Shown: positions 18,347 through 25,845 of the stretch, piece after piece
Position numbering within the stretch: the stretch's first letter is position 1
How the letters are laid out: each line of letters begins with the position of its first letter
NCBI GenBank assembly: GCA_030156255.1
Contig: JASGMV010000031.1
Span: 1 to 46,479, forward strand
Reading direction: 5' to 3'
DNA from: Desulfovibrionales bacterium
GTDB taxonomy: Bacteria > Desulfobacterota > Desulfovibrionia > Desulfovibrionales > Desulfovibrionaceae
DNA: 46,479 nt
Position numbers and translations under genes: made by a program
The notes under the pieces: model-generated
What the model saw: only the letters and a program-made list of their open reading frames with translations
Database searches by the model: none
Told to the model about the DNA's origin: nothing

Positions 18347-19054
18347 ATGATTGTCCATGACAAAAAGCACTTTATCCTGGGCTCCGTGATGGCGGTGTCG
18401 TTCCTCATCGCATTGAGCTTCATGTTCACGCCCCATTTCGGCGGCGTGAACGCCTTCCACGCATCGGACCGGTTGTTCAACACCATCGCCAAGGGCTCCA
18501 CGTATTATATGCCGGCTCTGCAGGAACAGATCAAAGCCTTTCCCGAGGACGAGATCGACGTGACCTTGCACCGGGGCAACGAGAAAATGGCCGCCTTGCA
18601 GGCGATTTTGGCCGCCAAGGCCGGTTTTACCGCCGTTCCTTCGCCGGAAGGCCTGAAGCTTCAGGGCAAGCTGAACGATCTGTTGACGGCGGCTGTCCGG
18701 GATTCCGACGACATGTTCTACAACAAGGGCGATGAGGTCAGCGCCCGTTACGGCATGGAGCCCAAGCAGGCCATGTTCGTGTGGTGGAGCCTGTGCAAGG
18801 ATTTGGAGAACTCCTTGAAGCAGAGGAAAGACTTCAAGGCCGCCAAGCTGGTCCACGAAGTCCAGGCCCGCGGCGTCGAGGTGGGCTACAACTTCTACGG
18901 TATCGAACCGGAAAGCGCCTCCAGCCGGATCGGCGCGTTGTCCTTTGCCTTGGTGTTCTATGTCGTGTATACTATCTGGTGGGGATTCGCCCTGTTCTTT
19001 CTCTCGGAAGGCATCGGGCTGCAAATGAAGTCCGGTGGTAAGAAGGAAGTCTAA
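18347..19054 (+). CDS. Two-TM membrane protein of unknown function, TauE-associated
   Basis: The 235-residue protein has an N-terminal TM (about 9-29, FILGSVMAVSFLIALSFMF), a hydrophilic domain of about 160 residues with no cysteine cluster or recognised motif except a single Cys (WWSLCKDLENSL), and a C-terminal TM (about 198-220, SFALVFYVVYTIWWGFALFF). With two TMs the domain is probably periplasmic. The ribosome site GGAGG lies inside the end of the permease gene, and only 3 nt separate them, so the two products are probably made together. I recognise no family. It could be an accessory or ligand-capturing subunit of the permease. Confidence 0.75.
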   Translation: MIVHDKKHFILGSVMAVSFLIALSFMFTPHFGGVNAFHASDRLFNTIAKGSTYYMPALQEQIKAFPEDEIDVTLHRGNEKMAALQAILAAKAGFTAVPSPEGLKLQGKLNDLLTAAVRDSDDMFYNKGDEVSARYGMEPKQAMFVWWSLCKDLENSLKQRKDFKAAKLVHEVQARGVEVGYNFYGIEPESASSRIGALSFALVFYVVYTIWWGFALFFLSEGIGLQMKSGGKKEV

Positions 19055-19078
19055 CAGAACGGAAGATAAGGCGGGAAT

Positions 19079-21676
19079 GTGATCCGAGCGCTGATATCCC
19101 GCCTCCTGGCCGCCCTGGGATGGGGAGATGCATCCTCGTCCCGGGGCGTCGCCGTGGAGGAGCTCCAGGCCGAGTTTCAGGCCCGTTACCATCATTTCAA
19201 ACTGTTGCTGTCGGCCAACAGCGAGGCCTTGGAGGCCATGACCCTGCTGGAGGAGGCCCTGCACGGGCAGACTCCTTTCGGCATGCATTTTCTGAGAGCC
19301 ACCCTGACTAGGCTCAGTTCCTCCGTTTCCCGCATCATCCACCATCTGGAGGCTATCGCCCCGGGGAAATACACGGCCTTGCTTCACCAGTTCCAGTCCA
19401 TCCGGCATGAAGTTTCGCCATTGCTGGCTTCGAACGCCGAACCGCCCTCCGGACCGTTGACGCTGCCGTTGTCCTCCATTTCCCGAAACGACGTGGACCG
19501 GGTGGGCGCGAAAATGGCCAACCTCGGCGAATTGCGCAATCGCCTGGACATCCCTGTCCCCGACGGCTTCACGGCCACCGCCGCCGCCTATGCGGCCTTT
19601 CTGTCTCACGACGGGCTCGGCGGCGAACTGGATCGCATGATCCAGGCCCGCAGCATGGACGGGCCTGAGGCCCTGCACAGCCTGAGCTCCTCCCTGCAGG
19701 AGCGGATCATCATGGCCGAGCTGCCTTCCGAAATTTCCGACGCCATCATGGCCGAATACGAGGCTCTGGCGTCCAGGCTGGCGTCTGCGCCCCGCTTGGC
19801 CGTCCGCTCCAGCGCCTTGGGCGAGGACGAGCCCGGTTTGAGCTTTGCCGGGCAGTACCGGTCCGAACTCAACGTAGGGCGCGACAACCTGCTGCTGGCC
19901 TACAAGGAGGTCGTGGCGGCCAAGTACAGTCCCCAGGCCATGAGCTACCGGCTGAACAAGGGCGTGCGCGACGAGGACGTGCTCATGTGCGCGGGGTTTC
20001 TGTGCATGGTTCAGGCGGCGGCCGGGGGCGTGGCCTACTCGCGCAATCCGGCGTCCATGAGCGATACGGCCATGGTGGTCAACGCCGCTTTGGGGCTGCC
20101 AAAGTCCGTGGTGGACGGCGCCGCCCCGTCGGACATGTACGTGGTCAAACGCAAGGGTGGCCTGCACATCCAGTCCATGACCATCGCCGACAAGAACATG
20201 CGGCAGGTTTGCCGGGAAGGCGAAGGGATTTTCCGCCAGGAGGTCGGCGCCGAGGAGGCGATGCGACCGGCCCTCGCCGAGGAGGAGATTCTCGAATTGG
20301 CCGAGTTGGTGTTGCGGCTGGAGCAATACTTCGGTCGGCCGCAGGACGTGGAGTGGGCTCTGGATCAGGATCGCCGCATGGTCTTTTTGCAGTGCCGCCC
20401 CTTGTACGGCGGCCCGCGCGCCCCCTTCCGGGGCGACAAGGGGGTCCCGGCGAACGCCCAGCGCCTGGCCTCCGGCGTTTGCGCCAGTCCCGGCGTGGCC
20501 GCAGGTCCCGTGGTCTTTGTGAAAAAAGACGCCGACGCCTTGAGTTTTCCCGAAGGAGGCGTTCTGGTGCTGGGGCATCCGCTGCCGCGATTCGCCTCTC
20601 TGCTGGGGCGGGCGGCGGCCGTGGCCGCGGAGCAGGGGGCCATTACCGGCCATTTGGCCAATGTGGCCCGGGAGTTTCAGGTCCCTGCCGTGTTCGGGGC
20701 CCCAGGAGTGATGGGCGCCGTCCGGGAGGGCGAGGAGGTGACGGTGGACGCCGACGCCGGCCTGGTTTTGCGGGGCCGGGTGGAGCGGTTGCTCGAAAGC
20801 AGGCCCAAGGCCCGCAACGTCATGGAGGGGAGCTCCGTGCTGGCTGTTTTGAGGAGCATTACGCCTCACGTTTTGCCTCTTCATCTGGTGGACCCCGACG
20901 CCCCTGAGTTCAAACCCGCCTGGTGCAAGACCTTCCACGACATCACGCGCTTTTGCCATGAGAAGGCCGTGGTGGAGATGTTCCGGTTCGGGCGGGAGCA
21001 GAATTTCCCGGAGCGGCGGGCCCGGCAGCTGGTGACCGACGCGCCCATGCAGTTCTGGGTGCTGGACCTGGACGACGGTCTGGCCGACGGCGAATGGAAG
21101 CCCACCGTGCACATCAGCGACGTGCGCTCCATCCCCATGCTGGCCCTGTGGCGCGGCATGTCGGCCATTCCCTGGCCCGGGCCTCCGCGGGTCAATCCCA
21201 GGGGATTTTTGGCCGTGCTCTACGAGGCCTCCGCCAACCCGGAATTGGACCCGTCCATGGCGTCGTCCTACAACACTCGCAACTATTTTATGGTCGCCCG
21301 CAGCTTCGTGAGCCTGCAGTCCCGGTTCGGCTTCCACTTCAGTTCGGTGGAGGCGTTGGTCAGCGACCGGCGCAGCGAGAACTACGCCAGTTTCCGGTTC
21401 AAAGGCGGCGCGGCCGACGCCGGCCGGCGCACCGCCCGCGTGCGGCTGATCGGACAGTTGCTCGAAGAGCAGGATTTCCGTATCCGGCTGCGCGAGGATT
21501 GCCTGGAGGCCCGCCTCGACGGCCGGCCGGCCGCTGAAATGGAGAAGCGGCTCATGGCCTTGGGCTATCTGATCATCCACACCCGCCAGTTGGACATGAT
21601 CATGAACAACCCGAACGAGGCCGCGGCGCAACGAACCCGCATCCGGAGCGATCTGGACCAGTTGTTTCAGTCCTGA
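19079..21676 (+). CDS. PEP-synthase-like phosphotransferase lacking the PEP-binding barrel
   Basis: The 865-residue protein begins with a helical region (1-130) of unknown type. An ATP-grasp domain like PEP synthase/PPDK follows (about 135-445): RVGAKMANLGEL, LAVRSSALGEDEPGLSFAGQY and DVEWALDQDRRMVFLQCRP. Next is a swivelling phosphohistidine domain (about 463-566) with QGAITGHLANVAREF, His525 in the place of the phosphorylated His. The C-terminal TIM barrel of PEP synthase is absent. In its place are 300 residues (about 570-865) of no family I know, with His/Arg/Tyr-rich segments. The layout resembles the ATP, His and acceptor scheme of rifampin phosphotransferase but with a different acceptor domain. 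A GTG start at 19079 is used. The 24-nt gap to the previous gene indicates the same operon. The substrate is unknown. Confidence 0.85.
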   Translation: MIRALISRLLAALGWGDASSSRGVAVEELQAEFQARYHHFKLLLSANSEALEAMTLLEEALHGQTPFGMHFLRATLTRLSSSVSRIIHHLEAIAPGKYTALLHQFQSIRHEVSPLLASNAEPPSGPLTLPLSSISRNDVDRVGAKMANLGELRNRLDIPVPDGFTATAAAYAAFLSHDGLGGELDRMIQARSMDGPEALHSLSSSLQERIIMAELPSEISDAIMAEYEALASRLASAPRLAVRSSALGEDEPGLSFAGQYRSELNVGRDNLLLAYKEVVAAKYSPQAMSYRLNKGVRDEDVLMCAGFLCMVQAAAGGVAYSRNPASMSDTAMVVNAALGLPKSVVDGAAPSDMYVVKRKGGLHIQSMTIADKNMRQVCREGEGIFRQEVGAEEAMRPALAEEEILELAELVLRLEQYFGRPQDVEWALDQDRRMVFLQCRPLYGGPRAPFRGDKGVPANAQRLASGVCASPGVAAGPVVFVKKDADALSFPEGGVLVLGHPLPRFASLLGRAAAVAAEQGAITGHLANVAREFQVPAVFGAPGVMGAVREGEEVTVDADAGLVLRGRVERLLESRPKARNVMEGSSVLAVLRSITPHVLPLHLVDPDAPEFKPAWCKTFHDITRFCHEKAVVEMFRFGREQNFPERRARQLVTDAPMQFWVLDLDDGLADGEWKPTVHISDVRSIPMLALWRGMSAIPWPGPPRVNPRGFLAVLYEASANPELDPSMASSYNTRNYFMVARSFVSLQSRFGFHFSSVEALVSDRRSENYASFRFKGGAADAGRRTARVRLIGQLLEEQDFRIRLREDCLEARLDGRPAAEMEKRLMALGYLIIHTRQLDMIMNNPNEAAAQRTRIRSDLDQLFQS

Positions 21677-21835
21677 GCCTCGGCCGGCCGTCTTGGGTCC
21701 GCCGGGCGCGTCTTTCCTTCGTCGGTTCACCGCCTTTTGCTCCCGTCCGCTACGTTCGACAGTCCGTTGCATGGGCCGCTGCTCGCAAGAAATTTGCATA
21801 GTTCGCCGGAGAAGGGCGAATATTTTGCAGATGCC

Positions 21836-21864
21836 TTGACTTTAGAGTGGTAGTCTTATATATG
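21836..21864 (+). promoter_or_regulatory. Candidate sigma-70 promoter, upstream of two
   Basis: TTGACT (21836-21841) and TATATG (21859-21864) have 17-bp spacing (5/6 and 4/6 matches) in AT-rich DNA. A transcript would have a leader of about 400 nt before the CheC-like gene, or could be a separate small RNA. Confidence 0.4.
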
Positions 21865-21931
21865 CGAGGCCGTTCAAAACGAAAGAGCGGCGTTGATTTT
21901 TGTTTTTAGAATGAATCATGGATAATTTTCT

Positions 21932-21960
21932 TTGACAGTATTAAATGCGGCAATAAAAAT
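21932..21960 (+). promoter_or_regulatory. Candidate sigma-70 promoter, downstream of two
   Basis: A perfect TTGACA at 21932-21937 is followed after 16 or 17 bp by TAAAAA or AAAAAT (21954-21960; 4/6). The surroundings are AT-rich. It is a good candidate for the CheC-like gene and possibly the diguanylate cyclase, with a leader of about 300 nt. Confidence 0.4.
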
Positions 21961-22267
21961 TCATATGAAAAATTTTCATGATTTCGAGATGTTCGGAGCT
22001 GGCGTGTCACGATGGCTCGCTGGACGCCGAGGAAGTGGTTGCCTGAAAAAAAGGCGGATCGAACATCAGTCCGCATGGTGATGGCTACAATCAGGCGGGG
22101 AGCGTATCCGGCGAAGGCGTCTTGATCGGCGCCGCCTGCAAATCCGGAAGCCGACCGCGGTCGACGGCCCGCCTTCTTGCTTTGTGAACGTCGAAGAGGA
22201 GCATCGTGTTGTGCAACGCTGTAGTGAAATGGCCCGCGGCCGGAAGGCGGGGAGGTTGGATTCTGTG

Positions 22268-22879
22268 ATGGCGTCTGCTGCGCACTCCGACGCGGCCCTC
22301 GACTCCATGCGAAGGCTGATCAACGGCGGCGTCGCCCGGGCGGCCGGCATGCTCAATCAAATGACGGCCTCCCATGTTGATCTCGCCGCGTCCGAAGTGA
22401 GCCTGCTGGCGTCCGACAAGCGCTGGTGGGAGAATTACTGTCTCGAAGACGTTATTTCCGCAGTGCGGCTGGAGTTCAGCGGCTCCGCCGAAGGGGCCGC
22501 ATGGTTGATTTTTCCACCCAGAAGCTCCGGCCAGTTGGTGAGTTGCTTGATCGGCGAGCGCATCATGGATACCGAGGACATGGACACCTTGCGGCTTGGG
22601 GCGCTCCAGGAAGTCGGCAACATCGTGTTGAACGGCGCCGTGAGTTCTCTCGCGGGGGTCTTGGGCGGCCGCATCGAGTACATGCCCCCGGACTATTGCG
22701 AAGGGTCTTTGGAGCGTCTGCTCCGAGCCTGCCGCGCAGTCCCCGGCGGCGCGCTGTTTTTGGGACGTATTTCCTACAACGTGGATCGGCCGGGCGTCGC
22801 CGGCGATATCCTGTTACTCTTTCAACTGGGAGCATTCGACAAATTTCAAAGCGGCGTCGGCGCTTCGCTCAGCCAGTGA
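22268..22879 (+). CDS. CheC/CheX-like phosphatase-family protein
   Basis: The 203-residue protein matches the CheC pattern. The first half has LDSMRRLINGGVARAAGMLNQM, the second half LGALQEVGNIVLNGAVSSLAGVLG, and in both the conserved E/N positions lie on the helix that in CheC/CheX dephosphorylates CheY-P (EVGNIVLNG keeps E and N; the first half is less complete). The expected role is response-regulator dephosphorylation. I prefer ATG 22268 (or GTG 22265) since GGGGAGG at 22249-22255 precedes it and family proteins begin close to this point. GTG 22211 and GTG 22184 are alternatives. No chemotaxis genes lie nearby. The next gene is a diguanylate cyclase. Confidence 0.75.
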   Translation: MASAAHSDAALDSMRRLINGGVARAAGMLNQMTASHVDLAASEVSLLASDKRWWENYCLEDVISAVRLEFSGSAEGAAWLIFPPRSSGQLVSCLIGERIMDTEDMDTLRLGALQEVGNIVLNGAVSSLAGVLGGRIEYMPPDYCEGSLERLLRACRAVPGGALFLGRISYNVDRPGVAGDILLLFQLGAFDKFQSGVGASLSQ

Positions 22880-23104
22880 ATTCGGTTTTGGCTCATCTCT
22901 TTGTACGCGCTCATGCCTCTGATGGATGTATGCCATCTTCATTGCAATAATCCTTGAAATTCTTCATGATTTCGCGGCCCCGGAGGGTTTGAGCCTGCAA
23001 CGGTCGCGGCAATCCTGTGGGCCGAGGCTATGGTGGAGCCCTGGAAGTTTTTTACGGGGCGCGTCGGGTCTGTGAGGCTCGCAGTTCGCCGAGAGGGCGC
23101 ACGA

Positions 23105-24460
23105 ATGGTTGGACGAGAGTCGCTGGAAGGACAATATAAGATTTTGGACTTCATGCCCATGGGGGCGATGGTTTTGGATCGGCGTTACCGGGTCCTGTGT
23201 TGGAACCGTTGCCTGGAATGCTGGACCGACGTCAAAAAAAAGGAAATGCTGGGCCGGGATCTGCGGGAGTTGGCTCCCAAGTTGCGGGAGCCTAAATATG
23301 GCAGCCGGTTCCAGGTGGTGTTCGAGGGCGGTCCTCCGGCCATTTTTTCTCCGCAAATGCATCAGAATTTGATCCCTTGCTGGTTGCCCAACGGCGAGCC
23401 CCGGCTGCAGCATATCATTGTTACGGCGTTGCGGGCGGGCGATTCGGAAGAATTTTACGCGTTGTTGACGTTGCAGGATGCAAGCGAGGCGCAGCGGCGT
23501 TTGCAGGACTATAATCGTATGCGCATGGAGGCCTTGCGGGAAGTTGAAGTGCGCTGGCAGGCCGAAACAGCCCTGCGCGCCAGCGAATCCAAGCTGGCGG
23601 CCGTCGCCAACGCCTCTTTGGACGCCATCGTGATGGTGGACTCCTTGGCGCAGGTGGCCTTCTGGAATCCTGCGGCCGAGCGGATGTTCGGTTACACGGC
23701 CGAGGAGGCGCTGGCCCGGAGCCTGCTGGATTTGATCGTGCCGGAGCCGATGGTCGAGCGGATGCGAACCGGTTTCTCCAAATTCGCCTGGAGCGGGCAG
23801 GGATCCCTGGTGGGGCGCAGTTTCGAAGCCACGGCCGTTCGCAAGGACGGAACGGAGTTTCCTCTGGAGATTTCCATCGGGGCCGTGGAGATGGGCGACC
23901 AGTGGTGGGCCGTGGGCACGATGCGCGACATCACGGATCGCAAGCAAAACGAGGCGAGGCTGGTGGAGTTGGCCACGACGGACAGCCTGACCCTGCTCGC
24001 CAACCGCAGCCATTTTATCGAACTCTCCAGCCATGAACTGCAGCGCGCAAAGCGTTATGGGCTCAAGCTCGCTTTTTTGCTGATGGACGTGGACCACTTC
24101 AAAAATTTCAACGACGATTACGGCCATGACGTCGGCGACGAGGCGCTTCGCCACGTCGGCCGGGAGCTGCGCCAAGCGTTGCGGGAGGTGGATATCGCGG
24201 GTCGCATCGGCGGTGAGGAGTTCGCCGTTCTGTTGCCGGAGACCGACGAGGCCGGCGCTTTGCGCGTGGCGGAAAGAGTTCGCCGGCGATTCGAAGACCA
24301 TCCGGTGCAATACGGGCCGCAAAAGCTTCCGCTGACGGTGAGCATCGGCGTGGCGTCGGGCGTGACGGAAGAATTCGGAACGCTCATGAAGCGCGCCGAC
24401 AAGGCGCTTTACCTCGCCAAAAAACTGGGCCGCAACCGGGTCGAGCACCCTTTGGCCTGA
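23105..24460 (+). CDS. PAS-PAS-GGDEF diguanylate cyclase
   Basis: The 451-residue soluble protein has PAS 1 (about 13-130), a short coiled linker (about 135-165), PAS 2 (about 168-290, with IVMVDSLAQVAFWNPAAERMFGYTAEEAL and a closing DITDRKQNEARL), and GGDEF (about 295-450). The active site reads GGEEF, so synthesis of cyclic di-GMP from GTP is expected. REVD five residues before it forms the RxxD inhibitory site. DVDHFKNFNDDYGHDVGD and the late ADKALYLAKKLGRNRV segment are classic. I chose ATG 23105 for its GAGAGG at 23091-23096. An in-frame ATG at 23030 is possible. It lies 225 bp after the CheC-like gene and may share its transcript. Confidence 0.92.
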   Translation: MVGRESLEGQYKILDFMPMGAMVLDRRYRVLCWNRCLECWTDVKKKEMLGRDLRELAPKLREPKYGSRFQVVFEGGPPAIFSPQMHQNLIPCWLPNGEPRLQHIIVTALRAGDSEEFYALLTLQDASEAQRRLQDYNRMRMEALREVEVRWQAETALRASESKLAAVANASLDAIVMVDSLAQVAFWNPAAERMFGYTAEEALARSLLDLIVPEPMVERMRTGFSKFAWSGQGSLVGRSFEATAVRKDGTEFPLEISIGAVEMGDQWWAVGTMRDITDRKQNEARLVELATTDSLTLLANRSHFIELSSHELQRAKRYGLKLAFLLMDVDHFKNFNDDYGHDVGDEALRHVGRELRQALREVDIAGRIGGEEFAVLLPETDEAGALRVAERVRRRFEDHPVQYGPQKLPLTVSIGVASGVTEEFGTLMKRADKALYLAKKLGRNRVEHPLA

Positions 24461-24500
24461 GCCCCGCGGCTTCTTGCGGGCCTGAACCCGTTCAAGGTCT

Positions 24501-24529
24501 TTGACTCCGCCTGCGGGCGGGGGTATGTA
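24501..24529 (+). promoter_or_regulatory. Candidate promoter of rdgC
   Basis: TTGACT (24501-24506), 17 bp, TATGTA (24524-24529; 3/6). This would give a leader of about 170 nt holding two hairpins. The -35 is good and the -10 is weak. Confidence 0.3.
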
Positions 24530-24536
24530 GCCTTTT

Positions 24537-24623
24537 CATCTTGAAAAGATGGAGTGGCCGCGCGCAAGACGCGTGCGCCGGAGCGAAGGAGTCCATGGAG
24601 AAAACGCGTTCTTCTCCATGGAC
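24537..24623 (+). promoter_or_regulatory. Structured rdgC leader: short hairpin and 12-bp perfect dyad
   Basis: CATCTT (24537-24542) pairs with AAGATG (24546-24551). GTCCATGGAGAA (24591-24602) pairs perfectly with TTCTCCATGGAC (24612-24623) around a 9-nt loop that itself contains the palindrome AACGCGTT. The large dyad ends 81 nt before the rdgC start. It could be an operator for a dimeric repressor or an RNA stem in the leader. No T-run follows, so it is not an intrinsic terminator. Confidence 0.55.
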
Positions 24624-24704
24624 ATTGCTTGAGGCGCAGAACGTATTGCAAGCCTGCGCCGCCATGGACCGCTTTCGCCGTTTCGCCAGGAGGTTCTTTT
24701 CGCA

Positions 24705-25325
24705 ATGCTGCAAGCCAGTGTCAGCCTCAGTCGTTACCGCATCGTGGAGCAGCCCCAGCCGGCCGGCCTCGCCGACGTTCCCGAGAAGCTTCGGCAGTAC
24801 GCTTTTCAAGACATCGACGGGACCACGGACGAGCGCAGCTTCGGATGGGTCAATTTCGACGACATGCTCGATTCGAACTGGAAGGTCTCCCCGCCGGAAA
24901 AGGGAGATTTTTTCGCCTTCGCTCTGCGGCTGGACACCCGCCGCGTGCAGCCGGCCGTGCTCAAGAAGCACGTGCAAATGGCGCTGAACGACGAACTGGT
25001 CAAGGCCAAGGAGCAGGGCCGTAATTTCGTGGGCCGCGACCGCAAACGCGAGATCAAGGAGCAGGTGGCCCTGAAGCTGCGCGCCAGGGCGCTGCCCATT
25101 CCGGCGGTGTTCCCCGTGGTTTGGGAGCCTGCGAACAACCGCATCTATTTCGAGTCCACCAACGCAAAGTCGAAGTCCCTGTTTGAGGACCTTTTTTCCG
25201 ACACGTTCGGCTTGACTCTGGAGCCGCTGACTCCGTTTTTCATGGCCTTGGAGGAGTTGGGCGAAGAAGCCGTGAGCCGGCTGGAGAATCTTGAAATCAC
25301 CTCCTTTGTGGAGCCTGGAGCCTGA
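24705..25325 (+). CDS. rdgC: RdgC-like recombination-associated protein, short form
   Basis: The 206-residue protein resembles the RdgC family, whose E. coli member (303 residues) forms a ring dimer on DNA and limits RecA loading. Supporting segments are an N-terminal YRIVEQPQP strand, ERSFGWVNFDDMLDSNW, FFAFALRLDTRRVQPAVLKKH, the basic RDRKREIKEQVALKLRARALPIP block and the FESTNAKSKSLFEDLFSDTF segment, all in the family order. It is about 100 residues shorter than the proteobacterial form and ends after the second-domain equivalent, a variant I recall from delta-proteobacteria. AGGAGG at 24688-24693 is 11 nt before the ATG. The next gene starts 1 nt after the stop, probably a dedicated partner. 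Confidence 0.75.
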   Translation: MLQASVSLSRYRIVEQPQPAGLADVPEKLRQYAFQDIDGTTDERSFGWVNFDDMLDSNWKVSPPEKGDFFAFALRLDTRRVQPAVLKKHVQMALNDELVKAKEQGRNFVGRDRKREIKEQVALKLRARALPIPAVFPVVWEPANNRIYFESTNAKSKSLFEDLFSDTFGLTLEPLTPFFMALEELGEEAVSRLENLEITSFVEPGA

Positions 25326-25326
25326 T

Positions 25327-25845
25327 ATGGACTTGACCCTGCTCGCCGAACGCGAATCCAATCTTCTCGGCCGCGAATTTCTCACCTGGCTGTGGTTCGA
25401 GTCCGAACACCGGGACGCCTTTGAATCCGCGGACGGCTCCCATTTCGTCCTGAGCTTTGAGAAGCGCATCAGCGTGGAGGGAGGAGAAGGCGAGACCCTG
25501 CAGCAGGCCACGGTTTCCGGCCAGGGGACGGAGATGTCCGAGGCCATGGCCGGCCTGCGCACCGGGAAAAAAGTGGCCAAGGCCTTCCTCAAGATCGCCA
25601 TGGACCAGGACGAGTGGACGTTGACGCTCTCAGCCAAGGACTTCGCCGTCTCGGGGCTCAAGACGCCCAAAGTCGAGGGGCAACCCGAGGAGGGCGAGGA
25701 CCCTGACGCTTTGTTTCTTGAGAAGGTGTTTCTGGTGGAGCGCTGCCTGTCGCTTGTCGATGAACTGTATCTGCGGTTCGTGAAGCTCCGGCTTTCTTCC
25801 GATTGGGGGGAGACCGTCGTCGCCATGCGCAGCTGGATTGGCTAG
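25327..25845 (+). CDS. Hypothetical protein paired with rdgC
   Basis: The 172-residue acidic soluble protein has no family I can name. It has an N-terminal LLGREFLTWLWFESEHRD segment, a strand-rich middle (FVLSFEKRISVEG, ATVSGQGTEM) and a C-terminal helix with CLSLVDELYLRFVKLRL. The LGREFLTWLWF opening recurs, as I recall, in small genes next to short RdgC genes, which suggests a two-part system. The ATG at 25327 is 1 nt after the rdgC stop. Its stop codon shares the palindrome CTAG with the stop of the convergent membrane gene, so the two coding regions overlap by 4 bp and leave no terminator space. Confidence 0.75.
   Translation: MDLTLLAERESNLLGREFLTWLWFESEHRDAFESADGSHFVLSFEKRISVEGGEGETLQQATVSGQGTEMSEAMAGLRTGKKVAKAFLKIAMDQDEWTLTLSAKDFAVSGLKTPKVEGQPEEGEDPDALFLEKVFLVERCLSLVDELYLRFVKLRLSSDWGETVVAMRSWIG

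Larger units (their letters stand above)
21677..22267 (+). other. 590-bp gene-free region with AT-rich core
   Basis: No convincing gene is seen. The first 100 bp are GC-rich. From about 21785 to 22000 the DNA turns clearly AT-rich and holds two candidate sigma-70 promoters. From 22020 it returns to GC-rich. An open frame runs into the CheC-like gene from GTG 22184, but that start has no ribosome site. The region may be a long leader, or encode a small RNA from the first promoter. Confidence 0.5.

Noticed and set aside
16490-21799. A 1769-codon open frame on the minus strand
   Set aside because: It runs antisense across the well-supported genes from 16565 to 21676. Its sequence is low-complexity, rich in Gly, His, Gln and Arg, typical of a GC-rich shadow frame.
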